A program made the position numbers and the translations under genes. Below the pieces are notes generated by a model. The model was not told where the DNA came from. It did no database searches and worked only from the letters and a program-made list of their open reading frames with translations. Below, in pieces: positions 29,358 to 40,155 of a stretch of 45,438 nucleotides of DNA. The DNA comes from Alteromonadaceae bacterium (GTDB lineage Bacteria; Pseudomonadota; Gammaproteobacteria; Pseudomonadales; Oleiphilaceae). Position 1 is the stretch's first letter; the number at the start of each line of letters is the position of its first letter. The stretch covers positions 1 to 45,438 of the forward strand of contig JABXHG010000180.1 in assembly GCA_013393545.1 (NCBI GenBank), written 5' to 3'.

Positions 29358-29855
29358 TTACGAGAGATAGCCCAGGGGCAGGGCGGTGCTGTCCAGCACC
29401 CGGCGCAGCACGAAACTGGAGTGCACACCACTGACCCCGGGAATGCGGGTAATGTGATTGAGCAGGAATTGGTGGTAATGGTCCATGTCCGGTACCACCA
29501 CTTTCAACATGTAGTCAGCGCTCTGGCCGGTGATCAGGTAGCACTCCTGCACTTCAGGGTAGCCGGACACCTGCTCTTCGAAGGCGGCGAAGCGTTCGGG
29601 GGTATGCCTGTCCATGCCGATCAGGATGATGGCGGTGAGCGACAGGCCGAGCTTTTTGTGATCCAGAATCGTGGCGGTGCGCAGAATGATGCCGGCTTCT
29701 TCCAGCGCTCGCACCCGCCGCAGGCAAGGGGAGGGGGACAGGCCTACTTTTTCCGCCAGTTGCTGGTTGGTGACTGAACCGTCTTGCTGCAAGCATTCGA
29801 GGATTTTTCGGTCAGTTCTGTCTACTTTTACCAGTGCACTTTCTTTTTTGGGCAT
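29358..29855 (-). CDS. Lrp/AsnC-family transcriptional regulator
   Basis: 165 residues. DNA-binding winged helix-turn-helix at about 12-70 (DRTDRKILECLQQDG, QQLAEKVGLSPSPCLRRV), then a RAM ligand and oligomer domain (about 75-150) with ECYLITGQSADYMLKVVVPD. Closer in pattern to global Lrp than to AsnC (SPSPCLRRVRALEEAGII). Divergent from leuA, and a 9-bp inverted repeat lies in the shared gap, so leucine-responsive control of leuA is a reasonable inference, not shown. Confidence 0.92.
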   Translation of the reverse strand: MPKKESALVKVDRTDRKILECLQQDGSVTNQQLAEKVGLSPSPCLRRVRALEEAGIILRTATILDHKKLGLSLTAIILIGMDRHTPERFAAFEEQVSGYPEVQECYLITGQSADYMLKVVVPDMDHYHQFLLNHITRIPGVSGVHSSFVLRRVLDSTALPLGYLS

Positions 29856-29864
29856 TTAATGTCT

Positions 29865-29922
29865 CTTTTTGGCCTAAGGTAACAATAATCTGTTTAAATT
29901 TATGGGTTGGAGGCCAAAAAAG
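29865..29922. promoter_or_regulatory. Inverted repeat in the lrp-leuA divergent region
   Basis: TTTTTGGCC at 29866-29874 and GGCCAAAAA at 29912-29920 form a 9-bp inverted repeat with 37 AT-rich bases between, at the start of the Lrp-type gene. It could be an operator for that regulator or a stem in a leader. No strong -35/-10 pair is evident. Confidence 0.4.
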
Positions 29923-30016
29923 CAAACAAATAGCGCGAATGCGGCGTTACACTGTTGGTAAGTCGACGTTTCATGAAAAGTGTCACAAGAGTTTTCATAA
30001 AAAGGAAGGTTTCACC

Positions 30017-31705
30017 ATGGCTTTTGATCATCGTAAATATGCCCCGTTCAAGCCGATTGCCAAGAAAGATCGTCGCTGGCCGGATCAGACCATCGATAAG
30101 GCACCGGACTGGTGTGCGGTGGACCTGCGTGACGGCAACCAGGCGCTGGTCAAACCCATGACAGTGGCCCAGAAGCAGCGGATGTTTGATCTGCTGGTCA
30201 AGCTGGGCTTCAAGGAAATCGAGATTGGCTTCCCGGCTGCCAGCCAGCCGGACTTCGATTTCTGCCGTAAGCTGATTGAAGGCAACCGCATTCCGGATGA
30301 TGTGAAAATCCAGGTGCTGACCCAGGCGCGGCCGGAACTGATCGAACGCACCTATGAAGCGCTGGAAGGTGCCAAACAGGCCATCGTGCACGTCTACAAT
30401 TCCACCTCCACGGTGCAGCGTGAGCAAGTGTTCGGTATGGACCGTGCCGGCATCCGCGACATTGCCATCCGTGGTGCGAAGGTGGTGCAGGACTTTGCCG
30501 CGAAATACCCGGATACCGACTGGACCTTCCAGTATTCACCGGAAAGCTTCACCGGCACGGAGCTGGATTACGCGGCAGAGGTCATTGATGCGGTGAACGA
30601 CGTCTGGCGTCCGGATCAGGGCCAGAAGGTGATCATCAACCTGCCGGCGACCGTGGAAATGGCCATGCCTAACGTATTCGCCGATCAGGTGGAGTGGATC
30701 TGTGACAACATCCGCTACCGCAAGGATATCCGCATCAGCCTGCATACCCACAACGACCGTGGCTGTGCGGTGGCGGCCGCCGAGCTGGGCGTGATGGCCG
30801 GCGCCGATCGGATTGAAGGCACCCTGATGGGTAATGGCGAGCGCACCGGCAACATGGATTTGGTGACCATGGCCATGAACCTGTACTCCCAGGGCGTGGA
30901 TCCGGAGGTCGATCTGTCCGGCATGGCCGAGATCACCGAGGTGGTGGAAGCCTGTACCGAGATCTCCACCCACCCACGTCACCCCTACGCCGGCGAGCTG
31001 GTGTTTACCGCGTTCTCCGGCAGCCACCAGGATGCGATTCGCAAATGCCTGGCGCGGCGTAAAGAGGGTGAAATCTGGAATGTGGCGTATTTGCCCATCG
31101 ACCCGTCTGATCTGGGTCGCCGCTACGAGGAAGTGGTGCGCATCAACAGTCAGTCCGGCAAGGGCGGCGTGGCCTACGTGTTGGAGCGGGATTACCGGAT
31201 TACCCTGCCGCGCTGGCTGCAGATCGAGTTTGCCAAGGTGGTGCAGCGTGAAGCCGAAACCAACGGTGGTGAAATCGATTCAGATACCATTCATCGGCTG
31301 TTTGAGGAGCGTTATCTGAAAGTGCCCGCCGACTGGGCGCTGCGCTCCTACGACCTGCATCGTAACGAAGAAGGCGTGGGCGCCATGGTGTCCATGGGAC
31401 CGGACGGCGGCGTGATCGAGCTGGAAGGTCATGGCCTGGGCGCCGTGGAGGCGGTCAGCGATGCCCTGAACAAACAGTTTGGCGTGGCCATTGCGGTTGA
31501 GGCCTACGACGAGTTTGCCCTGGGCGAAGGCACGAACGCCAATGCCTTGGCCTGCATCCGCCTGACCGCCAACGGCCAGCACTGCAGTGCCGCCGCCCTG
31601 GCTGAGGACACAACGTCTGCTACCCTGCAGGCACTGTTCAATGCCGTGTCACAGGCCAACGGCGTGAATGCCGGTATAAAAGCCGAGGAAACGGCGGAAG
31701 CCTGA
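30017..31705 (+). CDS. leuA: 2-isopropylmalate synthase (long form)
   Basis: 562-residue enzyme for the first committed step of leucine synthesis (acetyl-CoA plus 2-ketoisovalerate). Start at 30017 follows AAGGAAGG; the frame extends upstream but homology begins MAFDHRKYAPFKPI. Landmarks: DLRDGNQAL (metal-binding and catalytic, D and Q), SLHTHNDRGCAVAAAELG (metal-binding HxH) and the C-terminal regulatory LeuA dimerisation domain (about 430-560) for leucine feedback. The length and the KPFKPI-type N-terminus fit the longer type found in Pseudomonas and actinobacteria rather than E. coli LeuA. Followed by a strong terminator. Confidence 0.96.
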   Translation: MAFDHRKYAPFKPIAKKDRRWPDQTIDKAPDWCAVDLRDGNQALVKPMTVAQKQRMFDLLVKLGFKEIEIGFPAASQPDFDFCRKLIEGNRIPDDVKIQVLTQARPELIERTYEALEGAKQAIVHVYNSTSTVQREQVFGMDRAGIRDIAIRGAKVVQDFAAKYPDTDWTFQYSPESFTGTELDYAAEVIDAVNDVWRPDQGQKVIINLPATVEMAMPNVFADQVEWICDNIRYRKDIRISLHTHNDRGCAVAAAELGVMAGADRIEGTLMGNGERTGNMDLVTMAMNLYSQGVDPEVDLSGMAEITEVVEACTEISTHPRHPYAGELVFTAFSGSHQDAIRKCLARRKEGEIWNVAYLPIDPSDLGRRYEEVVRINSQSGKGGVAYVLERDYRITLPRWLQIEFAKVVQREAETNGGEIDSDTIHRLFEERYLKVPADWALRSYDLHRNEEGVGAMVSMGPDGGVIELEGHGLGAVEAVSDALNKQFGVAIAVEAYDEFALGEGTNANALACIRLTANGQHCSAAALAEDTTSATLQALFNAVSQANGVNAGIKAEETAEA

Positions 31706-31740
31706 CGGCATAAACCTCACACCAAACAGTTCACACCCAA

Positions 31741-31776
31741 AAACAAAGGCCGGCAATTTTGCCGGCCTTTGTTTTT
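31741..31776 (+). terminator. Intrinsic terminator after leuA
   Basis: AACAAAGGCCGGCAA, a short T loop, TTGCCGGCCTTTGTT, then a T run. The A-rich left flank means it could also end the minus-strand cold-shock transcript. Confidence 0.9.
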
Positions 31777-31835
31777 TCAGTTCTGTTATCCACCCGTTTG
31801 CCCTTGAGGGGGCATCCGGCAGATGACATAACCGT

Positions 31836-32045
31836 TTACAGCGGGGTTACGTTTTCCGCTTGCGGGCCTTTCGGGCCCTGGGTCACGGTGAATTCCACCT
31901 TCTGGCCTTCTGCCAGAGTGCGGAAACCGCCTGCGTTGATTGCGCTGTAGTGAACGAATACGTCACTGCCGCCTTCCTGTTCAATAAAGCCAAAGCCTTT
32001 GGCTTCGTTAAACCATTTGACCTGGCCGGTTTTGGTATCAGACAT
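31836..32045 (-). CDS. Cold-shock protein, CspA family
   Basis: 69-residue cold-shock domain that binds single-stranded RNA and acts as an RNA chaperone. RNP1 is [14 protein letters not shown]2 is [11 protein letters not shown]-terminus [19 protein letters not shown] 32045 is chosen over the frame start at 32081 because the family starts there. Sits alone between leuA and xseA with its own good promoter and a 5' leader of about 65-70 bases, a length compatible with cold-shock control by RNA structure, although that is inference. Confidence 0.92.
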   Translation of the reverse strand: MSDTKTGQVKWFNEAKGFGFIEQEGGSDVFVHYSAINAGGFRTLAEGQKVEFTVTQGPKGPQAENVTPL

Positions 32046-32115
32046 CGATCTATCCTGTGGTACTGAAACGTTTGCCCTCACGGGACCTTCGGGTGCTGTT
32101 TATCACAGCAATTTC

Positions 32116-32143
32116 AGTATAGACCGGGTTCAGAGGGCGTCAA
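32116..32143 (-). promoter_or_regulatory. Sigma-70 promoter of the cold-shock gene
   Basis: On the minus strand TTGACG, 16 bases, TATACT. Position is about 70 bases ahead of the coding start. One mismatch from consensus in each hexamer. Confidence 0.65.
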
Positions 32144-32182
32144 TACAAAATAAACGCCTGAAGAGGCGGAAAACGCGGCCTG

Positions 32183-35235
<3,053 letters not shown>

Positions 35236-35252
35236 TCACCCCGCCTGATCTG

Positions 35253-35285
35253 ACCCGGCCCCGAAAAGGGCCGGGTTTGTTGTTT
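35253..35285 (+). terminator. Hairpin between guaB and guaA
   Basis: ACCCGGCCC, loop CGAAAA, GGGCCGGGT, followed by TTGTTGTTT. A 9-bp GC-rich stem with a T-rich tail 18 bases after the guaB stop and 19 before guaA: a partial terminator that could lower guaA relative to guaB. Confidence 0.7.
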
Positions 35286-35303
35286 GATAGCCAGAGGAAC
35301 TCC

Positions 35304-36881
35304 ATGGCCCAGAATATCCACGACCACCGCATCCTGATTCTCGATTTCGGTTCCCAGTACACCCAGCTGATCGCCCGCCGTGTGCGCGAGATTGGCGTGT
35401 ATTGCGAAGTGAAAGCCTTCGATATTACCGATGAAGAGCTGGCCGCCTTCAATCCCAAGGGGATTATCCTGGCCGGTGGCCCGGAATCGGTCACCCAACT
35501 CGGTGGCCCGCGCGCGCCTGACGGTTTGTTCGAGCGGGGCATTCCCATTCTGGGTATCTGCTATGGCATGCAGACCATGGCCGAGCAGCTTGGCGGCCGT
35601 GTGGCCAGCTCCGAAAAGCGTGAATTCGGTTATGCCCAGGTAAAAGTGCGGGCCAAGGGGCCGCTGCTGTCGGACATCACCGATCACCTGACGCCGGCCG
35701 GCGATTCTCTGCTGGATGTCTGGATGAGTCATGGCGATAAGGTAGTCGCTATGCCTGAAGGCTTCGAGCTGCTGGCTTCTACCGAAAGCGCACCGGTGGC
35801 CGCCATGCAGGACCTGAACCGCAATCTCTACGGCGTGCAGTTCCACCCCGAAGTGACTCACACCCTGCAGGGCAAGCGCATTCTCGAACATTTCGTGCTG
35901 AACATCTGCCAGTGCGAGGCGCTGTGGACGCCGGCCAAGATTGTTGACGACGCGGTTCGACAAATCCGCGAACAGGTTGGCAATGATAAAGTGCTGCTAG
36001 GCCTGTCCGGCGGTGTCGATTCCTCGGTCACGGCAGCGCTGCTGCACAAGGCCATCGGCGACCAGCTGACCTGCGTGTTCGTGGACAACGGCCTGTTGCG
36101 CCTGCACGAAGGCGACCAGGTGATGGACATGTTCGCCAACAACATGGGCGTGAAAGTGATTCGGGTGGATGCCGAAGACTTGTTCCTGGCCAAGCTCAAG
36201 GGTGTGGATGATCCTGAACAGAAGCGCAAGATCATCGGTAACACCTTCATCGATGTATTCGATGATGAAGCAGCCAAAATCACCGATGTGAATTGGTTGG
36301 CCCAGGGCACCATCTACCCGGACGTCATCGAGTCTGCCGCCTCCAAAACCGGCAAGGCACACGTGATTAAATCCCACCACAACGTGGGTGGCCTGCCGGA
36401 AACCATGAAAATGAAACTGGTTGAGCCGCTGCGTGAGCTGTTCAAGGACGAAGTACGCCGGATCGGCCTGGAGCTGGGCCTGCCTTACGACTTTGTCTAT
36501 CGTCACCCGTTCCTGAGGCCGCGCTTGGGCTTTCGTATCTTGGCTGTGGTGACAAAAGCGTACGCACACATCCAGCGCCGTGCCTAACTCATCCTCCTGG
36601 AAGAGCTGCACCGGGCCGACCTGTACCACAAGACCAGTCAGGCCTTCGCCGTGTTCCTGCCGGTCAAATCCGTGGGTGTGGTGGGCGATGCCCGCCGCTA
36701 CGAATACGTGATCGCCGTGCGTGCGGTGGAAACCGTTGATTTCATGACCGCCCGCTGGGCACGTCTTCCGTACGAGCTGCTGGAAACCGTGTCCAACCGG
36801 ATCATTAACGAGATCACCGGTGTGTCGCGGGTGACCTACGACATTTCTTCCAAGCCGCCTGCTACCATCGAGTGGGAATGA
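35304..36881 (+). pseudogene. guaA: GMP synthase with an internal stop and a patch of altered conserved residues
   Basis: Glutamine-hydrolysing GMP synthase, XMP to GMP. The whole frame is 525 codons, as in E. coli. The amidotransferase domain has its nucleophile Cys86 (ILGICYGMQ) and HPEVTHT, and the ATP pyrophosphatase domain has LSGGVDSS near 234. At 36585-36587 an in-frame TAA ends translation after 427 residues, removing the dimerisation domain, but the same frame continues open to ATIEWE at 36881. In the 75 bases ending at this stop the invariant HPFPGPGLGVR is read as [11 protein letters not shown], and expected GEV and KEY are AVV and KAY. Upstream and downstream look normal. Loss of GMP synthase would make the cell guanine-dependent, so either this is a true recent lesion with another guaA elsewhere, or it is a sequence or assembly error. 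Confidence 0.8.
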
Positions 36882-36895
36882 TCACACGTTAGGCA
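36860..36895 (+). other. Probable island attachment site (attL) at the guaA 3' end
   Basis: The last codons of guaA (CCATCGAGTGGGAATGA, ending at 36881) are a known target of genomic-island tyrosine integrases, and an integrase gene starts 150 bases on, reading away. I found no second copy of the guaA end in the window, so the other boundary (attR) must lie beyond the right edge. The exact core is not determined. Confidence 0.6.
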
Positions 36896-36928
36896 TTAGC
36901 TGGTACTAACTGGCATTAAATGACACTT

Positions 36929-36955
36929 AAGCCCATGTTTTCATGGGCTTTTTTG
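36929..36955 (+). terminator. Intrinsic terminator between guaA and the integrase
   Basis: AAGCCCATG, loop TTTT, CATGGGCTT, then TTTTGTTTTT. A 9-bp stem and a strong T tract. It follows guaA and insulates the integrase from it. Just ahead, GGCATTA occurs twice (around 36892 and 36912), possibly arm-type recombinase sites. Confidence 0.88.
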
Positions 36956-37029
36956 TTTTTATTGATATTAAAACCTGATTTTTGGGTGATCTTTCAGCAT
37001 GGTATCGGAATCGAAGAAGGATAAGACTC

Positions 37030-37456
37030 TTGCTGACCGATGCCAAGCTGCGCAACCTCAAGCCGAGGGATAAACTCTACAAGGTCAATGACCGGGATGG
37101 CCTCTACGTGGCCGTCACTCCTGCCGGTTCTATTTCATTCCGTTACAACTACTCGATCAATGGCAGGCAAGAGACAATCACCTTTGGCCGCTATGGCGTT
37201 GGGGGAATCACGCTGGCAGAAGCCCGTGAGCGACTTGGTGAAGCCAAGCGGATGGTCGCCGATGGAAAGTCACCAGCGAAGGAGAAGGCCCGAGACAAGG
37301 CGCGTGTTAAAGGGGCTGAAACCTTTAGTGCCTGGGCGGAAAAGTGGCTACGTGGCTACCAGATGGCCGACTCTACCCGTGATATGCGCCGCTCGGTTTA
37401 TACGCGAGAGCTGGAAGCGAAATTTGGCAATCAGAAGCTGACCGAAATCACCCACG
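37030..37456 (+). pseudogene. P4-type tyrosine integrase, 5' part (interrupted by IS)
   Basis: N-terminal 142 residues of a phage P4-family integrase: the arm-binding DUF4102 domain (LTDAKLRNLKPRDKLYKVNDRDGL, here partly quoted; GLYVAVTPAGSISFRYNY) and the start of the core-binding domain, ending at LTEITH. Start is TTG 37030, with AAGAAGG ten bases ahead; no ATG in this frame fits. An IS3-family element splits it here; the frame resumes at 39089. Joined, the two parts give about 396 residues, a normal length. The integrase is therefore presently inactive unless the IS leaves precisely. Confidence 0.9.
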
Positions 37457-37462
37457 GAGTCC

Positions 37463-37477
37463 GTCAAGGTAGATGTC
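37463..37477 (+). repeat. IS left inverted end
   Basis: GTCAAGGTAGATGTC, pairing with the right end with one mismatch. The true tip is a few bases outside. Confidence 0.8.
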
Positions 37478-37497
37478 ATGTTTAAGTCATCAGCTCT

Positions 37498-38544
37498 TTA
37501 ACAATTGGCCGCCTTTTCCGGGTTCAGAGTGACTGATTCCGGCAAGCTGAAGTTTCGGATATCACCGGACCAGCGACGCGGGTTCTTGGCTTTCGCAGCC
37601 TCGATGACCTGTTGCCGCTGGGCCGGGATCTGCTCAGCCTCACCATCATGGCGCTGCTGAGGTGTTACGTAATGCAGGGCACTGTGCCGATGCTCGGTGT
37701 TGTACCAGCGTACGAACGCCAACACCCAGTTCCGCGCCTCCTGAATCGTCCTGAAGCCGTTAATCGGGAACCCGGGGCGGAACTTCAGAGTTTTGAATAA
37801 CGATTCCGAGAACGCATTGTCGTTACTGACCCGGGGCCGACTATTTGAGGGCGTAATACCCAGGTCATACAGCTTTTCCAGGAAGGTCGCCGCCTTCATT
37901 GGGCTGCCGTTATCGGAGTGAAGCACCAGTGGCTTTTGCCTGGAAGCCAGGTGCTCGCGCCAGTAGGCCTTCTCAATGAACTCACTGGCCAGTTCACCGT
38001 TTTCACTGTCGTAGACCTCGTGACCGACAATCTTGCGACTGTAAACGTCCAGCATCAGGTACAGATAGAACCAGGTACCTCGTGCCGGGCCTGGCAACCA
38101 GGAAATATCCCATGACCAAAGGCGGTTTGCCTCACAAGCCTTGTGCGTTGTGGCCTGACGTTTGCGCTCAGGCGGTTTCTGACGCCCTCTGTGGTGGACC
38201 TGATCATAGTCTCGCAGAACTCGATAGAAAGTTGACTCTGAAGCCAGGTAGCGGCCCTCATCCAGCTGATCGGCCACAATAAAGGCCGGTGGGCAACTGC
38301 GATATTGTGGCTGATTGCAGAGCGATACCACGGCCCGGCGCTCCTGATCTGTCAATTTGTTAGTCGGTACCGGTCTGGGCACCAAAGGCCTCTGATCCGC
38401 TTTAACAGCTTCTTCCGCTGTCCAGCGCTGATAAGTGCGGATGCTCAATTTCAGCAAGGCACAAGCCTTGACCAGCCGGGCACCGTTACTCTGGGCTTCT
38501 TCGATCAGAGTAACGGCCTGCTGGCGATCCGGGAGGCTGGTCAT
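37498..38544 (-). CDS. IS3-family transposase OrfB (DDE domain)
   Basis: 348 residues with an HTH_21-like segment, then the rve integrase core with the DDE triad: Asp in RLWSWDISWLPGP, Asp in VLHSDNGSPMKAATF, Glu in NDNAFSESLFKTLKFRP, spaced as in IS3. VRWYNTEHRHSALHYVTPQQR is the typical C-terminal signature. Its ATG overlaps the OrfA stop (ATGA) and lies in the -1 frame, so it can be made as an OrfA-OrfB fusion. Looks intact, so the element may still be active. Confidence 0.95.
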   Translation of the reverse strand: MTSLPDRQQAVTLIEEAQSNGARLVKACALLKLSIRTYQRWTAEEAVKADQRPLVPRPVPTNKLTDQERRAVVSLCNQPQYRSCPPAFIVADQLDEGRYLASESTFYRVLRDYDQVHHRGRQKPPERKRQATTHKACEANRLWSWDISWLPGPARGTWFYLYLMLDVYSRKIVGHEVYDSENGELASEFIEKAYWREHLASRQKPLVLHSDNGSPMKAATFLEKLYDLGITPSNSRPRVSNDNAFSESLFKTLKFRPGFPINGFRTIQEARNWVLAFVRWYNTEHRHSALHYVTPQQRHDGEAEQIPAQRQQVIEAAKAKNPRRWSGDIRNFSLPESVTLNPEKAANC

Positions 38545-39041
38545 TCGTCCTCGTCTTTGGGGCCCCAGATCGCCTCGGCTTTTTTTGACAGAGTCAGCAG
38601 CGCTGCGGTTTCCGCCAGGGCTTTTTCCTTGCGACGCAACTCGGATTCGAGTTTTTTGACCCGCTTCCTCTCAGCCTTGGCGGCTTGACGGTTGCGCTTG
38701 GTCTGTTCCTCAGATTGGTCATTGGCTCCCACGCAGGCGGCTTTCCAGGCTTCAATCTGCTCTGGATAGAGACCATGCTTGCGGCAATATTCGCTGAGTT
38801 CCGCCTCCGTCATCGGAGCGGTCTCCAACACAATGCGGAACTTTTCCTCGCTACTCCACTTCTCGGGTGTGGCTGAGTTCGATGGCAAAACGGCACCTCG
38901 TTCTCTGGCGGCTTTTCGCCAATTGTACAAGGTTGCCGTGCTGATGCCTTCCTGACTGGCCAACTCGGCTACGGTCAAACTCTGGGGCGGAGTCATTTTC
39001 TGGAGAATGGCTTCCTTACGTTCTGGCGAATAATGGGGCAT
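38541..39041 (-). CDS. IS3-family transposase OrfA (helix-turn-helix)
   Basis: 166 residues. DNA-binding HTH near the N-terminus (VAELASQEGISTATLYNWRK), a second basic region, and a coiled-coil (ELRRKEKALAETAALLTL) near the C-terminus that mediates dimers. Ends at 38541 overlapping OrfB. The A7 run at 38580-38586 lies 11 codons before its stop. Confidence 0.93.
   Translation of the reverse strand: MPHYSPERKEAILQKMTPPQSLTVAELASQEGISTATLYNWRKAARERGAVLPSNSATPEKWSSEEKFRIVLETAPMTEAELSEYCRKHGLYPEQIEAWKAACVGANDQSEEQTKRNRQAAKAERKRVKKLESELRRKEKALAETAALLTLSKKAEAIWGPKDEDE
38580..38586 (-). other. A7 slippery site for -1 frameshifting in the transposase
   Basis: On the minus strand TCA-AAA-AAA-GCC. Slipping one base back enters a frame with no stop (reading KKSRGDLGPQRRGR) that runs straight into the OrfB ATG, giving an OrfAB fusion. 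A_AAA_AAG-like sites are the standard signal in IS3-family elements. Confidence 0.7.
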
Positions 39042-39065
39042 GGTTGTCCTCTGAAATTATCAGGC

Positions 39066-39080
39066 GACAACTACCTTGAC
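39066..39080 (-). repeat. IS right inverted end
   Basis: GACAACTACCTTGAC on the plus strand, the reverse complement of the left end with one mismatch. Confidence 0.8.
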
Positions 39081-39088
39081 GCATAGGG

Positions 39089-39858
39089 CCCACGAGGACT
39101 TGCGAGCACTGACCGACGCCATCGTAGAGCGTGGTGCGCCTGCTACGGCGGTTCATGCGCGTGAGATTGTACTCCAGGTATACCGCTGGGCGACTGAGCG
39201 GGGTCAGAAGGTCGAAAATCCGGCAGACCTGGTGAGGCCAGCAAGCATTGCCAGATTTGAGCCGAGAGATCGAACCTTGACGCCCGAAGAAATCAGGATC
39301 ATGTACCAGTACATGGGGCGTATTGGTACATCACCATCGATCCGGGCAGCGGTAAAGCTACTGTTGTTGACGATGGTGCGTAAAAGCGAGCTGACGAATG
39401 CCACCTGGAATGAGATCAACTTCAGCGAAGCGCTCTGGACGATCCCCAAAGAACGGATGAAGCGGCGAAACCCTCACCTGGTCTTTCTATCCAGGCAGGC
39501 TATGGACATCCTCATCGCTTTGAAGACGTTCTCCGGTGGATCGGATTATATTTTGCCGTCGCGTTACGATTCTGACGTACCCATGAGCAGTGCCACCCTC
39601 AATCGAGTCATGACAATGACGTACAAGCTGGCTCAGAAAGAAGAGCAACCGCTTGCCAAGTTTGGCCCCCACGATCTGAGGCGCACAGCGAGTACCTTGC
39701 TCCATGAAGCTGGCTACAATACCGACTGGATAGAGAAATGCCTGGCACATGAGCAAAAGGGAGTGAGGGCGATCTATAACAAAGCTGAGTATCGAGAGCA
39801 GCGTACATCGATGTTGCAAGACTGGGCTGACATGATTGATGAGTGGACAGCTTACTAA
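39089..39858 (+). pseudogene. P4-type tyrosine integrase, 3' part
   Basis: C-terminal 254-odd residues of the integrase, from HEDLRALTDAIVERGAPATA onward. The catalytic domain is complete: first Arg in TMVRKSELTNATW, His-x-x-Arg in FGPHDLRRTASTLLHEAG, His in CLAHEQKG and the nucleophile Tyr in IYNKAEY. No start signal of its own near the front, so it is read only as part of the split gene. The stop codon at 39856-39858 lies inside the left copy of the 155-bp repeat. Confidence 0.9.
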
Positions 39859-40007
39859 TGCGAAACTTTGTATCCGAACACCGGTCAACGCAATTCCCGA
39901 AAGATTATCTACGAACTTAACCTATTGATTTATCGTTGAAATAACGAGTTTTCGGTATTTTTCAGTCGATATATTTAAGTGTTCGGCTACTTTGTTACCC
40001 ATTAGTA
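39853..40007 (+). repeat. 155-bp perfect direct repeat, left copy
   Basis: Identical to 41656-41810 (offset 1,803) over the whole length by eye; identity stops sharply at both ends. It begins at the last codons of the integrase (TACTAA) and, on the minus strand, contains the last 28 codons of the helicase frame plus 69 bases beyond its stop. With the right copy it brackets the nuclease-like gene. Confidence 0.95.
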
Positions 40008-40095
40008 AGCGGTTATAGACTGTAAGCTCAATCTTCTTAACCTTATTGCTTAAAACAAGCAGTGTAATGTATTTTTCTAGATAGGATGCTTGCCT
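39922..40095 (-). pseudogene. Remnant: C-terminal 57 codons of a second helicase-like gene
   Basis: An open frame with no start codon: RQASYLEKYITLLVLSN, KKIELTVYNRL, then joined in frame to the repeat-encoded LMGNKVAEHLNISTEKYRKL and the same TAG stop. The part before the repeat differs from the helicase at the matching place (which ends ENLFKIL before LMGNK) but has a similar pattern (L-Y/F-x-x-L). I read it as the tail of a related gene or an alternative allele left by recombination. No promoter or ribosome site. Confidence 0.5.
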
Positions 40096-40099
40096 TTAG

Positions 40100-40138
40100 A
40101 AATGTCGAGCCAGAAGAGATACTTGTGACTCGACATTT
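40100..40138 (-). terminator. Hairpin downstream of the nuclease-like gene
   Basis: AAATGTCGAG and CTCGACATTT form a 10-bp stem with a 19-base loop, 18 bases past the stop of the minus-strand gene. AT-rich flanks; no long T run after it in that direction, so a terminator role is plausible but unproven. Confidence 0.5.
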
Positions 40139-40155
40139 AAAAATTTGTATTGAAT

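Larger units (their letters stand above)
37457..39088 (-). mobile_element. IS3-family insertion sequence inside the integrase gene
   Basis: About 1,632 bp. Two minus-strand transposase genes lie between imperfect inverted ends: GTCAAGGTAGATGTC at 37463-37477 and, on the other strand, GTCAAGGTAGTTGTC at 39066-39080 (14 of 15 equal). CCCACG is present on both flanks (37451-37456 and 39089-39094), and joining at one copy restores the integrase frame (T-H-E-D-L-R). Six bases is slightly long for an IS3 duplication, so the outer limit is uncertain by a few bases. Confidence 0.9.

Noticed and set aside
36651..36881. Separate small gene in the guaA 3' part
   Set aside because: It is in the same frame as guaA and encodes its conserved dimerisation domain, so it belongs to guaA rather than to a new gene.
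37500..39000. Several small plus-strand frames inside the IS (for example 38305-38688)
   Set aside because: They are opposite the two transposase genes and lack start signals or homology.
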